From NCBI GenBank assembly GCA_023391005.1, contig JAEWBS010000030.1, positions 1 to 13,692 of the forward strand: DNA of 13,692 nucleotides. The letters run 5' to 3'. Position 1 is the first letter of the stretch; each line of letters begins with the position of its first letter. The stretch is from Bacillota bacterium (GTDB lineage Bacteria > Bacillota > Clostridia > Oscillospirales > Ruminococcaceae). Under the pieces are notes generated by a model that searched no databases, was not told where the DNA came from, and saw nothing but the letters and a program-made list of their open reading frames with translations. Of the stretch, positions 1 through 7,675 are shown one piece after another. The position numbers were made by a program, and so were the translations under genes.

Positions 1-111
1 GATCAGCTCAAAATGAATCGGGGCCATCATGGGGACTAATATGGTGTAGTCGCGCCGCATCTCCTTTGTAAAGATGACGCGGCCGCTCTCTGGCGATTGG
101 GGTTCATGCAT
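1..111 (-). CDS. 2-hydroxyacyl-CoA dehydratase-related protein, N-terminal fragment (runs off window)
   Basis: Only the first 37 codons are inside the window, and the frame is open to position 1. The start is the ATG at 111-109, with a GGGAGG ribosome site (plus-strand CCTCCC at 120-125) 8 nt upstream. The ATG four bases further on (107-105) is out of frame and reaches a stop after 23 codons, so it was rejected. The visible peptide contains RVIFTKEMRRDYTILVPMMA followed by PIHFEL. This resembles the opening of the HgdB-like part that, from memory of the family, follows the activase and DUF2229 part in fused homologues of about 1400 residues. The gene overlaps the upstream activase by 8 nt, so translation is probably coupled. 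The function is inferred from this short match and the neighbour. It may itself be an iron-sulfur protein, but no cysteine motif is visible in the fragment. Confidence 0.7.
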   Translation of the reverse strand, partial: MHEPQSPESGRVIFTKEMRRDYTILVPMMAPIHFELI

Positions 112-3055
112 GGCGGTTACCTCCCGCGGCAGTGTGTGCGGCCTTTTGTTCAACCGCCGCAAACAGACTGCGCAGTCTTATTTTAACAGCGCCCAGATTG
201 GTGATTTCGTCAATTTTTATCTGGGTATAGAGCCGATCCTCGTCCTCAAGCAGCGTGCGCACCTCGTCGGTTGTGATGGCGTCGATGCCGCAGCCGAACG
301 ATACAAGCTGCACCAGATGCATGTCGGGCTGATCCTTAATGTAGCGTGCGGCGGCGTAAAGCCGCGAATGGTAGGTCCATTGGTTTAGAACATTGACCGG
401 GAATTTTGCGACGCGGTCGCTGAGGACATCCTCTGAAATGACCCCGACGCCGAAGCTGGTGATCAGGTTATCGATGCCGTGGTTGATCTCGGGGTCGATG
501 TGGTATGGCCTGCCCGCCAGCACAATGATGGGATTGCCGTCGGCGCGCGCCGCTTTGATGATCTCCTCGCCGCGTTCGCGGATGCGCGCGAGATAGGCAT
601 CCTGCTCGGCATAGGCGGCCTTGGCGGCGGCCTGTACCTCCGAGAGCGTGATGTTGTCGTTCGGGAAATAGCCGGTCAGGATATGGTGCATCTTTTTTGG
701 GAACTCGCGCGGGCGGTGGATACCGACATAATCCCTGATAAAGGTCACACGGCGCAGGTCGGGCATGTTTGCGCCGATCACCTCGGGGTAATAGGCGACG
801 ACCGGACAGTTATAGTGGTTGTCGCCGAGATTTTCATCCAGATTGTAGCTCATGCAGGGGTAGAATACGGTGCGAATGCCGTTGTCGATCAGCATCTGGA
901 TATGGCCGTGCATCAGCTTGGCCGGGAAGCAGACCGTATCAGACGGAATGGTGCTTTGCCCGAGCAGGTAGATGTCGCGGTCCGAAAGCGGCGAGGTTAC
1001 AACCGAGAATCCGAGCCGGGTCAAGAACATGTGCCAGAACGGCAGCAACTCAAACATATTAAGCCCCATCGGAACGCCGATGACGCCGCGTTTCGCGTTT
1101 GGAGTTGGCCCGTAGCCTTTGAGCAGCGCCAGCTTATAGCTGTAAATATTCAGTGCATCGTGGTTCTCGCGGTTGGTCACCGGGCGCTCGCACCGGTTGC
1201 CGCTGATGTATTTGCGCCCACCCGAAAAGGTGTTGACGCTTAAGCGGCAGCGGTTTTCACACAGGCCGCAGTTGACATCCTTGACGTTATGGATAAAGGC
1301 CTCGAGCTGGGCCAGCGTTATAATAGTGCTTTCTTCCTTGGGGTGGGACAGTGCGTAGAGCGCCGCGCCATAAGCGCCCATCAGTCCGGCGATGGTCGGG
1401 CGGACGACCTCGAGCCGCATCTCCTGCTCAAAGGCGCGCAGTACGGCGTCGTTTAGAAATGTGCCGCCCTGTACCACGACCCGCCGTCCTAGTTCCTCGG
1501 GCGAGGCGGCGCGGATTACCTTATAAAGCGCATTCTTGACAACGCTGATCGACAGGCCCGCTGAGATGTTCTCAATCGACGCACCGTCCTTCTGCGCCTG
1601 CTTAACTGAGGAGTTCATGAACACGGTGCAGCGGCTGCCCAGATCGACGGGGCGGTCGGCGAATAGGCCGAGCTTTGCAAAATCTTCAACGCTGTAGCCC
1701 AGCGCGTTTGCGAAGGTCTGCAAAAACGAGCCGCAGCCCGACGAGCAGGCCTCGTTTAAGAAGATGCTATCGATGGCGCCGTTTTTAATTTTAAAGCATT
1801 TGATGTCCTGTCCGCCGATGTCGATGATGAATTCGACATCCGGCATAAAATGCTGTGCCGCCGCGAGGTGCGCGGCCGTTTCGACAATGCCGTAATCGAG
1901 TGAAAACGCATTCTTGATAAAATCCTCGCCATAGCCGGTCGCGGTCGCCCCCGCGATGACGACGCGCGGATAGCGCTTGTAAAAATCGATTAAAAACTGA
2001 CGCACCACCGGCACAGGGTTACCCTTGTTGGGCTGATAGACGTGTGCCAGCAGGCGGCCCGCGTCGTCGATTACGGCGAGCTTGACAGTGGTGGAACCGG
2101 CGTCGACGCCAAGAAAAGCCCTGCCGGTATAGGCGGCGGGGTCGGCCTCTTCGACGGTGCAGCGGCTGTGACGTGTGCAAAAATCGGCATATTGCTGTGT
2201 GCTTTCAAACAGAGGCGCGATAAAGTGGTATTGGCCGGTGTGGGACAGATTGGCCAGATGGTCCAGCGCTTCCTGCGGGTCGACGGCGCGGTCGGCGCAG
2301 AGCGCCGCGCCAAGCGCGACATAATAAAGCGAATTTTCAGGGCAGAGGCCGGTGACTCCCAGAGTTTTGTCAAAGCTCTTGCGCAACTCGGGCAAAAAGG
2401 TGAGCGGCCCGCCTAAGTAGATGACATTGCCGGTAATGGGCCGACCCTGTGCCAGCCCCGCGACAGTCTGGTTGACGACAGCGGAGAAGATGGAAGCGGC
2501 GATGTCGTCATGGTTTGCGCCCTGATTAAGCAGCGGCTGAATATCCGATTTTGCGAAGACGCCGCAGCGCGAGGCAATGGTATAAAGACGCTGGGCGCGC
2601 GCGGCGTAGTCGTTCATCTGGTCGGGGGTGATGTCGAGCAGCGTTGCCATCTGGTCGATGAACGCGCCGGTACCGCCTGCGCAGGAGCCGTTCATGCGCA
2701 CCTCAAGCCCATTTTTCAAAAATAGAATCTTGGCATCCTCGCCGCCCAGCTCGACGGCGGCGTCGGTTTCGGGCAGGCGGTTGCGCAGCGCGACGCGGGT
2801 GGCGTACACCTCCTGCACAAAGGGAATGCCACATTTTTCGGCCAGTCCCATGCCTGCGGAGCCCGAAATTGCGAGCACAAGGTCTTCTTTGGGCGCAACG
2901 CTTTCGCGCACCGTGTTGATAAGCTCGGCCGTTTTTTCTGCAATTTGAGAATAGTGGCGCTCATACGAATGATAGACGATATCATCATTCGCATTAAGCA
3001 CCACACATTTTATAGTCGTAGATCCTATATCGATACCAATTCTCACTTGTTTCAC
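104..3055 (-). CDS. Acyl-CoA dehydratase activase (double BadF/BadG/BcrA/BcrD ATPase plus DUF2229)
   Basis: This 983-residue cytoplasmic protein belongs to the family of ATP-driven one-electron activators of 2-hydroxyacyl-CoA dehydratases and benzoyl-CoA reductases. There are two ASKHA ATPase domains. The first (about 1-260) begins with IGIDIGSTTIK and has SCAGGTGAFIDQ and ASRCGVFAKSD; its C125 and C164 have the spacing of the two cysteines that bind the bridging 4Fe-4S cluster in HgdC-type activators. The second (about 313-570) begins with LGVDAGSTTVK and has IDIGGQD, EACSSGCGSF and SRCTVF. Next comes a cysteine group, CGLCENRC plus a later NRC (about 596-622), then a DUF2229-like region (about 635-900) with PCMSYN. 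The start is uncertain: TTG at 3061, GTG at 3055 (chosen; a weak AGG lies 7 nt upstream) or GTG at 3046. The physiological substrate cannot be read from the sequence. Members fused to the downstream protein are longer, so here the gene appears split. Confidence 0.9.
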   Translation of the reverse strand: MKQVRIGIDIGSTTIKCVVLNANDDIVYHSYERHYSQIAEKTAELINTVRESVAPKEDLVLAISGSAGMGLAEKCGIPFVQEVYATRVALRNRLPETDAAVELGGEDAKILFLKNGLEVRMNGSCAGGTGAFIDQMATLLDITPDQMNDYAARAQRLYTIASRCGVFAKSDIQPLLNQGANHDDIAASIFSAVVNQTVAGLAQGRPITGNVIYLGGPLTFLPELRKSFDKTLGVTGLCPENSLYYVALGAALCADRAVDPQEALDHLANLSHTGQYHFIAPLFESTQQYADFCTRHSRCTVEEADPAAYTGRAFLGVDAGSTTVKLAVIDDAGRLLAHVYQPNKGNPVPVVRQFLIDFYKRYPRVVIAGATATGYGEDFIKNAFSLDYGIVETAAHLAAAQHFMPDVEFIIDIGGQDIKCFKIKNGAIDSIFLNEACSSGCGSFLQTFANALGYSVEDFAKLGLFADRPVDLGSRCTVFMNSSVKQAQKDGASIENISAGLSISVVKNALYKVIRAASPEELGRRVVVQGGTFLNDAVLRAFEQEMRLEVVRPTIAGLMGAYGAALYALSHPKEESTIITLAQLEAFIHNVKDVNCGLCENRCRLSVNTFSGGRKYISGNRCERPVTNRENHDALNIYSYKLALLKGYGPTPNAKRGVIGVPMGLNMFELLPFWHMFLTRLGFSVVTSPLSDRDIYLLGQSTIPSDTVCFPAKLMHGHIQMLIDNGIRTVFYPCMSYNLDENLGDNHYNCPVVAYYPEVIGANMPDLRRVTFIRDYVGIHRPREFPKKMHHILTGYFPNDNITLSEVQAAAKAAYAEQDAYLARIRERGEEIIKAARADGNPIIVLAGRPYHIDPEINHGIDNLITSFGVGVISEDVLSDRVAKFPVNVLNQWTYHSRLYAAARYIKDQPDMHLVQLVSFGCGIDAITTDEVRTLLEDEDRLYTQIKIDEITNLGAVKIRLRSLFAAVEQKAAHTAAGGNRHA
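120..125 (-). promoter_or_regulatory. Ribosome binding site of the downstream dehydratase-related gene
   Basis: On the minus strand this reads GGGAGG, 8 nt before the ATG at 111-109. It lies inside the last codons of the activase gene. It decides which of two overlapping ATGs is used and shows that the downstream reading frame is a separate translation unit rather than a frameshifted tail. Confidence 0.7.
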
Positions 3056-3065
3056 CCACAAACCT

Positions 3066-3077
3066 GCGGCTCGCCGC
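3066..3077 (-). other. Short GC hairpin next to the activase ribosome site
   Basis: Arms GCGGC and GCCGC with a 2-nt loop lie directly upstream of the weak AGG that would serve as the activase ribosome site. It may slow initiation. It is short, so chance is possible. Confidence 0.3.
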
Positions 3078-3227
3078 GCATCTAAACGACAACCGCTGTA
3101 AGATAAGGGATTATACGAACAAGCAGCTCAAGGGCTGGCAGATGGCATGCAAATTGCTGCGCCGCCAAAATATCAGCTTTTGCGTGGCATATCCGTATTA
3201 GTCACATATTACTCGTAAAGTAATTCT

Positions 3228-3256
3228 AGCATAAAAGCTTTGTCTCTTGATGTCAA
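3228..3256 (-). promoter_or_regulatory. Sigma-A type promoter for the activase unit
   Basis: On the minus strand a perfect TTGACA (plus 3251-3256) is followed after exactly 17 nt by TATGCT (plus 3228-3233), 4 of 6 matches to TATAAT. Transcription would start near 3221 and leave a leader of about 165 nt before the GTG at 3055. No nearer minus-strand hexamer pair of this quality was found. A TATAAT at 3110-3115 lacks a -35 partner. Confidence 0.7.
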
Positions 3257-3858
3257 TATCCATAAAACTGATACATATTTCTTGGAAAAAGCATATGACG
3301 ATTCTGCCAGAGCCTGATGATACTGTTCTCAAGTCAGGATATTAATGGTATTTTTCAAAGCGCTTTTTCAGGATTTTTCAGTGTGTGTAAATTGACGGAA
3401 AGCTTGTTATAAAGACGATTTTTGCAGGATGCTATGCAACATGACGAAAAAATAAGCGCTTTTCTGTATTGAGAAGCCTCAATGAGGACAAGTGTGTTTT
3501 TATTGAGGACAATTGAATTTTAATAATGAAGGAAGTTGCATCTTGGCTGCAAAAAAACGAAGGAAATAACGCAAAATTTTAATCTGATACAGAAATATGA
3601 AGCTAAAATGAAAGGGAGGATCAAGTAGTTTAGCGTATTAGTGCGATAAAATTTATTGGATTAAAAGGGATATAATGGTTATTACGGTGATAAATTATAA
3701 TAGAATATATGTATATATGTATTGATATAAATTCAATGAATTCTCTAAAAAATGCTTTTTGTAATAGCGTTTTTTAATAAATTTAAATATTAAAAAGTTA
3801 ATATTATTTCATTAATGTAAATATTTATTCATACTATTCATGATTTAGACCAAAAAAC

Positions 3859-3887
3859 TTGCCAATTGCCAAGTGCTGTGCTATACT
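3859..3887 (+). promoter_or_regulatory. Sigma-A type promoter of the TAXI-TRAP operon
   Basis: TTGCCA (3859-3864, 5 of 6 to TTGACA) and TATACT (3882-3887, 5 of 6 to TATAAT) are separated by 17 nt. A TG pair two bases ahead of the -10 element makes it an extended -10. Transcription would start near 3893-3894, about 73 nt before the lipoprotein ATG. The -35 element is the first half of a tandem TTGCCAA-TTGCCAA repeat (3859-3872), and TTGGCA occurs inverted at 3905-3910. Confidence 0.75.
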
Positions 3888-3966
3888 AAAAACACTAATG
3901 GCGGTTGGCATTTTTTTACCGAAAATGAAAACCGTACATAATGCAAGTTGAATGGGAGGAAATTTC

Positions 3967-5010
3967 ATGAAAAAGTATTTGGCAATTTCCATGGCGCTGG
4001 CACTTGTGCTGGTGCTCGCGGCCTGTGGCGGCACATCTTCCGCTCCGGCTTCCTCGGCTGCTCCGGCTCCGTCGTCCGCAGCGCCCGCGTCGTCTTCTGA
4101 AGCGGCTCCCGCAGGCCCGACCGTCAAGGGCGACTTTATCATGGCTACCGGCGGTACTTCCGGCACCTACTATGCTTTTGGCGGCGTCATCTGCCAGGTG
4201 CTCAATGCCGCGACCGGCTCTAACATCACCGCGAACTCCACCGGCGCTTCTGTTGAGAACGTCCGTCTGCTGGAGTCGGGCGACGCCGACCTCGCGATTG
4301 TCCAGACCGACATTCAGGCCTATGCCGTCGGCGGCACCACGCTTGAAACCTTTAACGGACAGCCTGTCGACAACGTTAAGGCCATCGCTTCGCTCTACCC
4401 TGAGGTTGTTCACTGCGTGACCACCAATATGGCCATCAACACCGTTGCCGACCTCAAGGGCAAGGTTGTTTCGATGGGCGCTCCCGGTTCGGGCACCCGT
4501 GCCAACGCCGAGCAGTTCCTTGAGGCTTATGGCCTGACCGCTGCTGATGTTCAGGTTCGTGACCTTTCCTTCGCCGAGTCGGGCAGTGCGCTTCAGGACG
4601 GCACCATCGACGCAGCGTTCGTCGTAGCCGGCGCCCCCAACAGCGCTATCACCGAGCTGTCTGTTTCCAAGCCTGTTAAGATCGTTTCGATCGGCGACGC
4701 AGAGCGTACCGCCATCATCGCGAAGTATCCCTACTACGCCGACTACACGGTTGGCAAGGACGTTTACAAGACCGAGGCTGACGCGACCACCCTTGCGATC
4801 AAGGCTGTTCTGATCTGCCGCGCTGAAATGTCCGATGACGACGTTTATGCTCTGACCAAGGCGCTGTTCGAGAATCAGCCTGAGCTGGCTGCCACGCACG
4901 CCAAGGGCGCCGAGCTTTCCGGCGACACCGCGATGATCGGCGTTGTTCCCGGGAACGTACACCCCGGCGCTGCCAAGTACTACAACGAGATCGGCGTTAA
5001 GGTTCCGTAA
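3967..5010 (+). CDS. TAXI family TRAP transporter solute-binding lipoprotein
   Basis: This 347-residue binding protein delivers a substrate to the fused permease two genes downstream. Residues 1-20 form a lipoprotein signal peptide: a KK start, a hydrophobic core and lipobox LAAC with the lipidated C20. A Ser/Ala/Pro-rich tether follows at about 21-50. The mature domain opens with ATGGTSGTYYAFGGVICQVL, the hallmark of the TAXI (TRAP-associated extracytoplasmic immunogenic) family, and continues with SVENVRLLESGDADLAIVQ and MGAPGSGTRAN. The start at 3967 was chosen over the in-frame ATG at 3952 because GGGAGGA (3954-3960) then sits 6 nt upstream as the ribosome site and the signal peptide begins properly. 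Characterised TAXI proteins bind glutamate/glutamine or related C5 acids; the substrate here is unknown. A long minus-strand open frame over this gene is a shadow of its strongly biased codons. Confidence 0.95.
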   Translation: MKKYLAISMALALVLVLAACGGTSSAPASSAAPAPSSAAPASSSEAAPAGPTVKGDFIMATGGTSGTYYAFGGVICQVLNAATGSNITANSTGASVENVRLLESGDADLAIVQTDIQAYAVGGTTLETFNGQPVDNVKAIASLYPEVVHCVTTNMAINTVADLKGKVVSMGAPGSGTRANAEQFLEAYGLTAADVQVRDLSFAESGSALQDGTIDAAFVVAGAPNSAITELSVSKPVKIVSIGDAERTAIIAKYPYYADYTVGKDVYKTEADATTLAIKAVLICRAEMSDDDVYALTKALFENQPELAATHAKGAELSGDTAMIGVVPGNVHPGAAKYYNEIGVKVP

Positions 5011-5034
5011 GGAAAGCCTTATCCGAACTAAATC

Positions 5035-5559
5035 TTGAATATCAAAAAGCATGTACGCGGGCGGGCGAGAGCCATCTCGTCCGCCTGCATTCTTCTTGGC
5101 GTCATTATCTTGTTGTTGTTACTGCCTTTACTCCCGCCCAGTCTTGTGGTAGCTTCCAAAGGTCAGGTCCTTTATGAGAAGGTTATCGCATCCACCGAGT
5201 GTGAAGTAGATTTCAGGCATTCGGTCAACAAAGGGCTGATTCGCGAGGTGTACCGCTTAGACCCTGAAAACAAGCTGATTACGCTGGAAGAGGGCTATTT
5301 TCAAAGTTATGGCGCAGGTATGATCGATACCGTTCAGGACACTGCCGATATGAATTTTCGGCAGGAGGGTGATTTTTACATTTTGGATTTTAAACCGGAG
5401 TGGAAAGCATCTATCGGATATATAGGGGGGAATATCGCCGGACATATTTTTAAATACGGCGATGATATGTTTGAAGTCGGGAAGTTGCGCCCGAAACAGC
5501 CATTTTCAATTTCGATATCGCGTCGCAGCGTTTTAAAGAGGCTGCTGCGGCTTACCTAA
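5035..5559 (+). CDS. DUF1850 domain protein, TRAP transporter accessory
   Basis: A 174-residue protein with a basic N-terminus, one long hydrophobic segment (about 14-40, a membrane anchor or uncleaved signal) and an outside domain. RHSVNKGLIREVYRL (about 61-75) and FQSYGAGM (89-96) are the two conserved blocks of DUF1850. Genes for this family commonly sit between a TAXI binding protein and a fused TRAP permease, as here, but their role is not established. The start is TTG at 5035: an in-frame stop lies just before it (5029-5031) and no ATG or GTG occurs before the membrane segment. No good ribosome site is visible; GGAAAG at 5011-5016 is 18 nt away. The weak start and lower GC than its neighbours suggest modest expression. 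It lies 24 nt after the binding-protein stop codon. Confidence 0.85.
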   Translation: MNIKKHVRGRARAISSACILLGVIILLLLLPLLPPSLVVASKGQVLYEKVIASTECEVDFRHSVNKGLIREVYRLDPENKLITLEEGYFQSYGAGMIDTVQDTADMNFRQEGDFYILDFKPEWKASIGYIGGNIAGHIFKYGDDMFEVGKLRPKQPFSISISRRSVLKRLLRLT

Positions 5560-5602
5560 ACGTCGATTCCTTGCACAAATAAAGTTACAATCAATCGATC
5601 TT

Positions 5603-5617
5603 CGACCTAACAGGTCG
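5603..5617 (+). promoter_or_regulatory. Hairpin over the ribosome-site region of the TRAP permease
   Basis: CGACCT and AGGTCG form a perfect 6-bp stem with a 3-nt loop, and TT/AA can extend it past a bulged G. The AGG in its right arm, together with GGAAAGG just after it, is the only Shine-Dalgarno-like sequence before the GTG at 5624. The fold could limit permease translation relative to the binding protein. It lacks a U-run, so it is not a terminator. Confidence 0.45.
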
Positions 5618-5623
5618 GAAAGG

Positions 5624-7564
5624 GTGAGAAAATTGCTTTTTAGCAAGAAAAAAGTAAAACCAGAGGAGATTGACTTATCAACTCTGGATAAAGAAAGCGC
5701 TTATAGAACCTTTACAGGCTGGCAAAACACCGTTATCACCATCATTCTTGTCTGCTTTACCACCTTTCAGCTGTTTGCTTCTCTCACGGGGCGCGTACCG
5801 CAGCAGCAGGTGCGTTACATACACCTCGGCTTTGCCATTGCGCTGGCCTACTGGCTCTATCCCGCATCGGTCAAATTCAGCAGAAATAAGCTCAATATTC
5901 CTGACCTGCTGTTTGGTACCGCGTTTGTCGGCGTTGTTGGCTACTGTGTTTTAAACTACGCTGAGCTCTTAAAGCGCGCCGGCCGTTTCTCGGATATGGA
6001 TATGTACGTCGGCATTCTGGCGATCATCCTGATCATTGAAGCTTGCCGCCGTGTCGTCGGTGTTCCGATTGTCGTTATCGCCTGTATTTTTATTGTCTAC
6101 GCCCGTTTTGGCGCATATATGCCGGGCTTTTTGCGCCACCGCGGCTACACGATGAAGCGCATTGTCACCCACCTGTTCTACACGACCGAAGGTATCATCG
6201 GCACGCCTATCGGCGCTTGCTCGACCTTCATTTTCCTGTTCATCATGTTTGGCGCGTTCCTTGAGAAGACCGGCATCGGCCAGTTCTTCATCGATATCGC
6301 CAACTCGCTCGCAGGCTGGGCGGCCGGCGGTCCTGCAAAGGTTGCGGTTCTGTCCTCCGCGTTGCAGGGTACCGTTTCGGGCTCCTCGGTGGCTAACACC
6401 GTTTCCACCGGCTCGTTCACCATTCCGCTGATGAAGTCGTTGGGTTACAAGCCCGAGTTTGCGGCGGCGGTTGAGGCCGCGGCATCCACCGGCGGTCAGA
6501 TCATGCCTCCCATCATGGGCGCGGCGGCGTTCCTGATTTCTGAGGCAGTCGGCGTTCCTTATCTCGATGTTGCCAAGGCAGCCATTGTTCCGGCGCTGCT
6601 TTACTTCTCGGGAATCTGGATCATGGTTCACTTTGAGGCCAAGCGTTTGGGCCTGTTGGGTATCCCGCGCGAGAAGCTGCCCAAGGCGGGGCCGCTGATG
6701 AAGGAACGCGGACATCTGATTATTCCGCTGGTTGCGATCATCGTCTTGCTGACGATGGGCTTTACCACCACCCGTGCCGCGCTGCTTGGCTCGCTGGCCT
6801 GCATCGTGATTCCGTTCCTGCGTAAGAACACCTGGGTCCCGATTAAGGATGTTGCTTCGGCTTATCCTCAGGCGGCACGCAATATCATCTCGGTGGCCTG
6901 CGCTTGCGGTGTTGCGGGCATCATCGTCGGTATTGTGACGCTGACCGGTCTGGGCCTCAAGCTGGGCGAAAGCCTTGTTTCGCTCACGGGCGGTAACCTG
7001 TTCCTGACGCTGTTCTTTGCGATGGTGACCTCGATCGTTCTCGGCATGGGCGTTCCCACGACCGCGAACTACCTAATCACCTCGACCATTGCAGCGCCGA
7101 TTCTGGTAAAGCTGGGCGTATCCACCTTTACCGCGCATATGTTCTGCTTCTATTTCGGCATCGTGGCGGATATCACGCCCCCCGTTGCGCTGGCGGCTTA
7201 TGCCGGTTCGGCCATTGCCAAGAGCGATCCCTTCAAGACCGGCGTCAACGCCTCCAAGCTGGCGATCGCAGCTTTCCTTGTGCCGTACCTGTTTGTGTAC
7301 AACCCGCAAATGATTCTGATCGGCGCAACGCCGCTGAACATGGTTCAGGTTGTCATCACCTCGTTGGTCGGCATGGTTGGTATCGGCAGCGGACTGACCG
7401 GGTACTTCCTCACCGATGCGCGCTGGTATGAGCGGCTGCTTCTGGTGGCTGGTGGCCTTGGCATGCTCAAGCCCGGCACCATCACCGACCTTGCCGGTTT
7501 GGCCGCGGTGTTGCTCGTTGCTTTCATACAGCATATGCGTGCCAAGAAGAACGTTGCTGCCTAA
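5624..7564 (+). CDS. TRAP transporter fused permease, 4TM/12TM (DctQM fusion)
   Basis: A 646-residue integral membrane protein joining the small DctQ-like unit (about 1-180, four predicted helices) to the large DctM-like unit (about 185-640), as in COG4666. It should drive ion-gradient-powered uptake of the ligand held by the TAXI lipoprotein. Family signatures are ALQGTVSGSSVANTVSTG (247-264) and AASTGGQIMPPIMGAAAF (286-303). A further block is GMGVPTTANYLITSTIAAPI (about 473-492), then YFGIVADITPPVALAAYAGS. The length is normal for fused permeases. The start is GTG at 5624, with GGAAAGG pressed close against it; TTG at 5633 with AGGGTGA upstream is a possible alternative that removes three residues. 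The gene is third in the operon, 64 nt after the DUF1850 gene, and is followed by a terminator. Confidence 0.95.
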   Translation: MRKLLFSKKKVKPEEIDLSTLDKESAYRTFTGWQNTVITIILVCFTTFQLFASLTGRVPQQQVRYIHLGFAIALAYWLYPASVKFSRNKLNIPDLLFGTAFVGVVGYCVLNYAELLKRAGRFSDMDMYVGILAIILIIEACRRVVGVPIVVIACIFIVYARFGAYMPGFLRHRGYTMKRIVTHLFYTTEGIIGTPIGACSTFIFLFIMFGAFLEKTGIGQFFIDIANSLAGWAAGGPAKVAVLSSALQGTVSGSSVANTVSTGSFTIPLMKSLGYKPEFAAAVEAAASTGGQIMPPIMGAAAFLISEAVGVPYLDVAKAAIVPALLYFSGIWIMVHFEAKRLGLLGIPREKLPKAGPLMKERGHLIIPLVAIIVLLTMGFTTTRAALLGSLACIVIPFLRKNTWVPIKDVASAYPQAARNIISVACACGVAGIIVGIVTLTGLGLKLGESLVSLTGGNLFLTLFFAMVTSIVLGMGVPTTANYLITSTIAAPILVKLGVSTFTAHMFCFYFGIVADITPPVALAAYAGSAIAKSDPFKTGVNASKLAIAAFLVPYLFVYNPQMILIGATPLNMVQVVITSLVGMVGIGSGLTGYFLTDARWYERLLLVAGGLGMLKPGTITDLAGLAAVLLVAFIQHMRAKKNVAA

Positions 7565-7583
7565 TCAAGTATAGCCAATAGTT

Positions 7584-7616
7584 AAAATGGCGCGGTCAAA
7601 CGACCGTGCCATTTTT
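7584..7616 (+). terminator. Rho-independent terminator of the TRAP operon
   Basis: TGGCGCGGTC and GACCGTGCCA form a 10-bp stem with one G-U pair and an AAAC loop. It is flanked by AAAA on the left and TTTTT on the right. It begins 19 nt after the permease stop codon. Because of the flanking A run it could act weakly in both directions. Confidence 0.9.
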
Positions 7617-7675
7617 AAATATGGGCTGATTCTTCAAGAATGCGGCTTCGCTGCCTGATTGAACAACATTTACTT

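Larger units (their letters stand above)
3062..3858. other. AT-rich intergenic spacer with small repeats
   Basis: No plausible gene was found on either strand. The base composition drops sharply, especially at 3640-3850, which is almost pure A/T with runs such as repeated ATATATGT. Structure seen includes a small hairpin TTGAG-AAGC-CTCAA at 3469-3482, and two copies of TGAGGACAA at 3483-3491 and 3504-3512, spaced 21 bp start to start. A weak terminator-like stem of A-rich and T-rich arms lies at 3747-3775. The palindrome AAAGCGCTTT at 3357-3366 has a shorter relative (AAGCGCTT) near 3453. Much of the A/T run next to the transporter promoter could be curved DNA or an UP-like element; this is inference. 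Confidence 0.5.

Noticed and set aside
479..1243. A 254-codon plus-strand frame inside the activase gene
   Set aside because: It is antisense to conserved activase sequence, has no ribosome site and matches no known pattern.
3916..3936. Catabolite-control (cre) site in the TRAP leader
   Set aside because: TGAAAACCGTACAT fits the consensus in one half only; the central CG and the right half do not align.
3898..3951. A 17-residue open frame right after the TRAP transcription start
   Set aside because: It would be almost leaderless, has no ribosome site and no codon run suggesting attenuation.
3916..5052. A 378-codon open frame on the minus strand over the TAXI gene
   Set aside because: It is the mirror of a strongly codon-biased real gene; its protein is low-complexity, rich in Gly, Arg, Val and Asn with no family motifs, and has no ribosome site.
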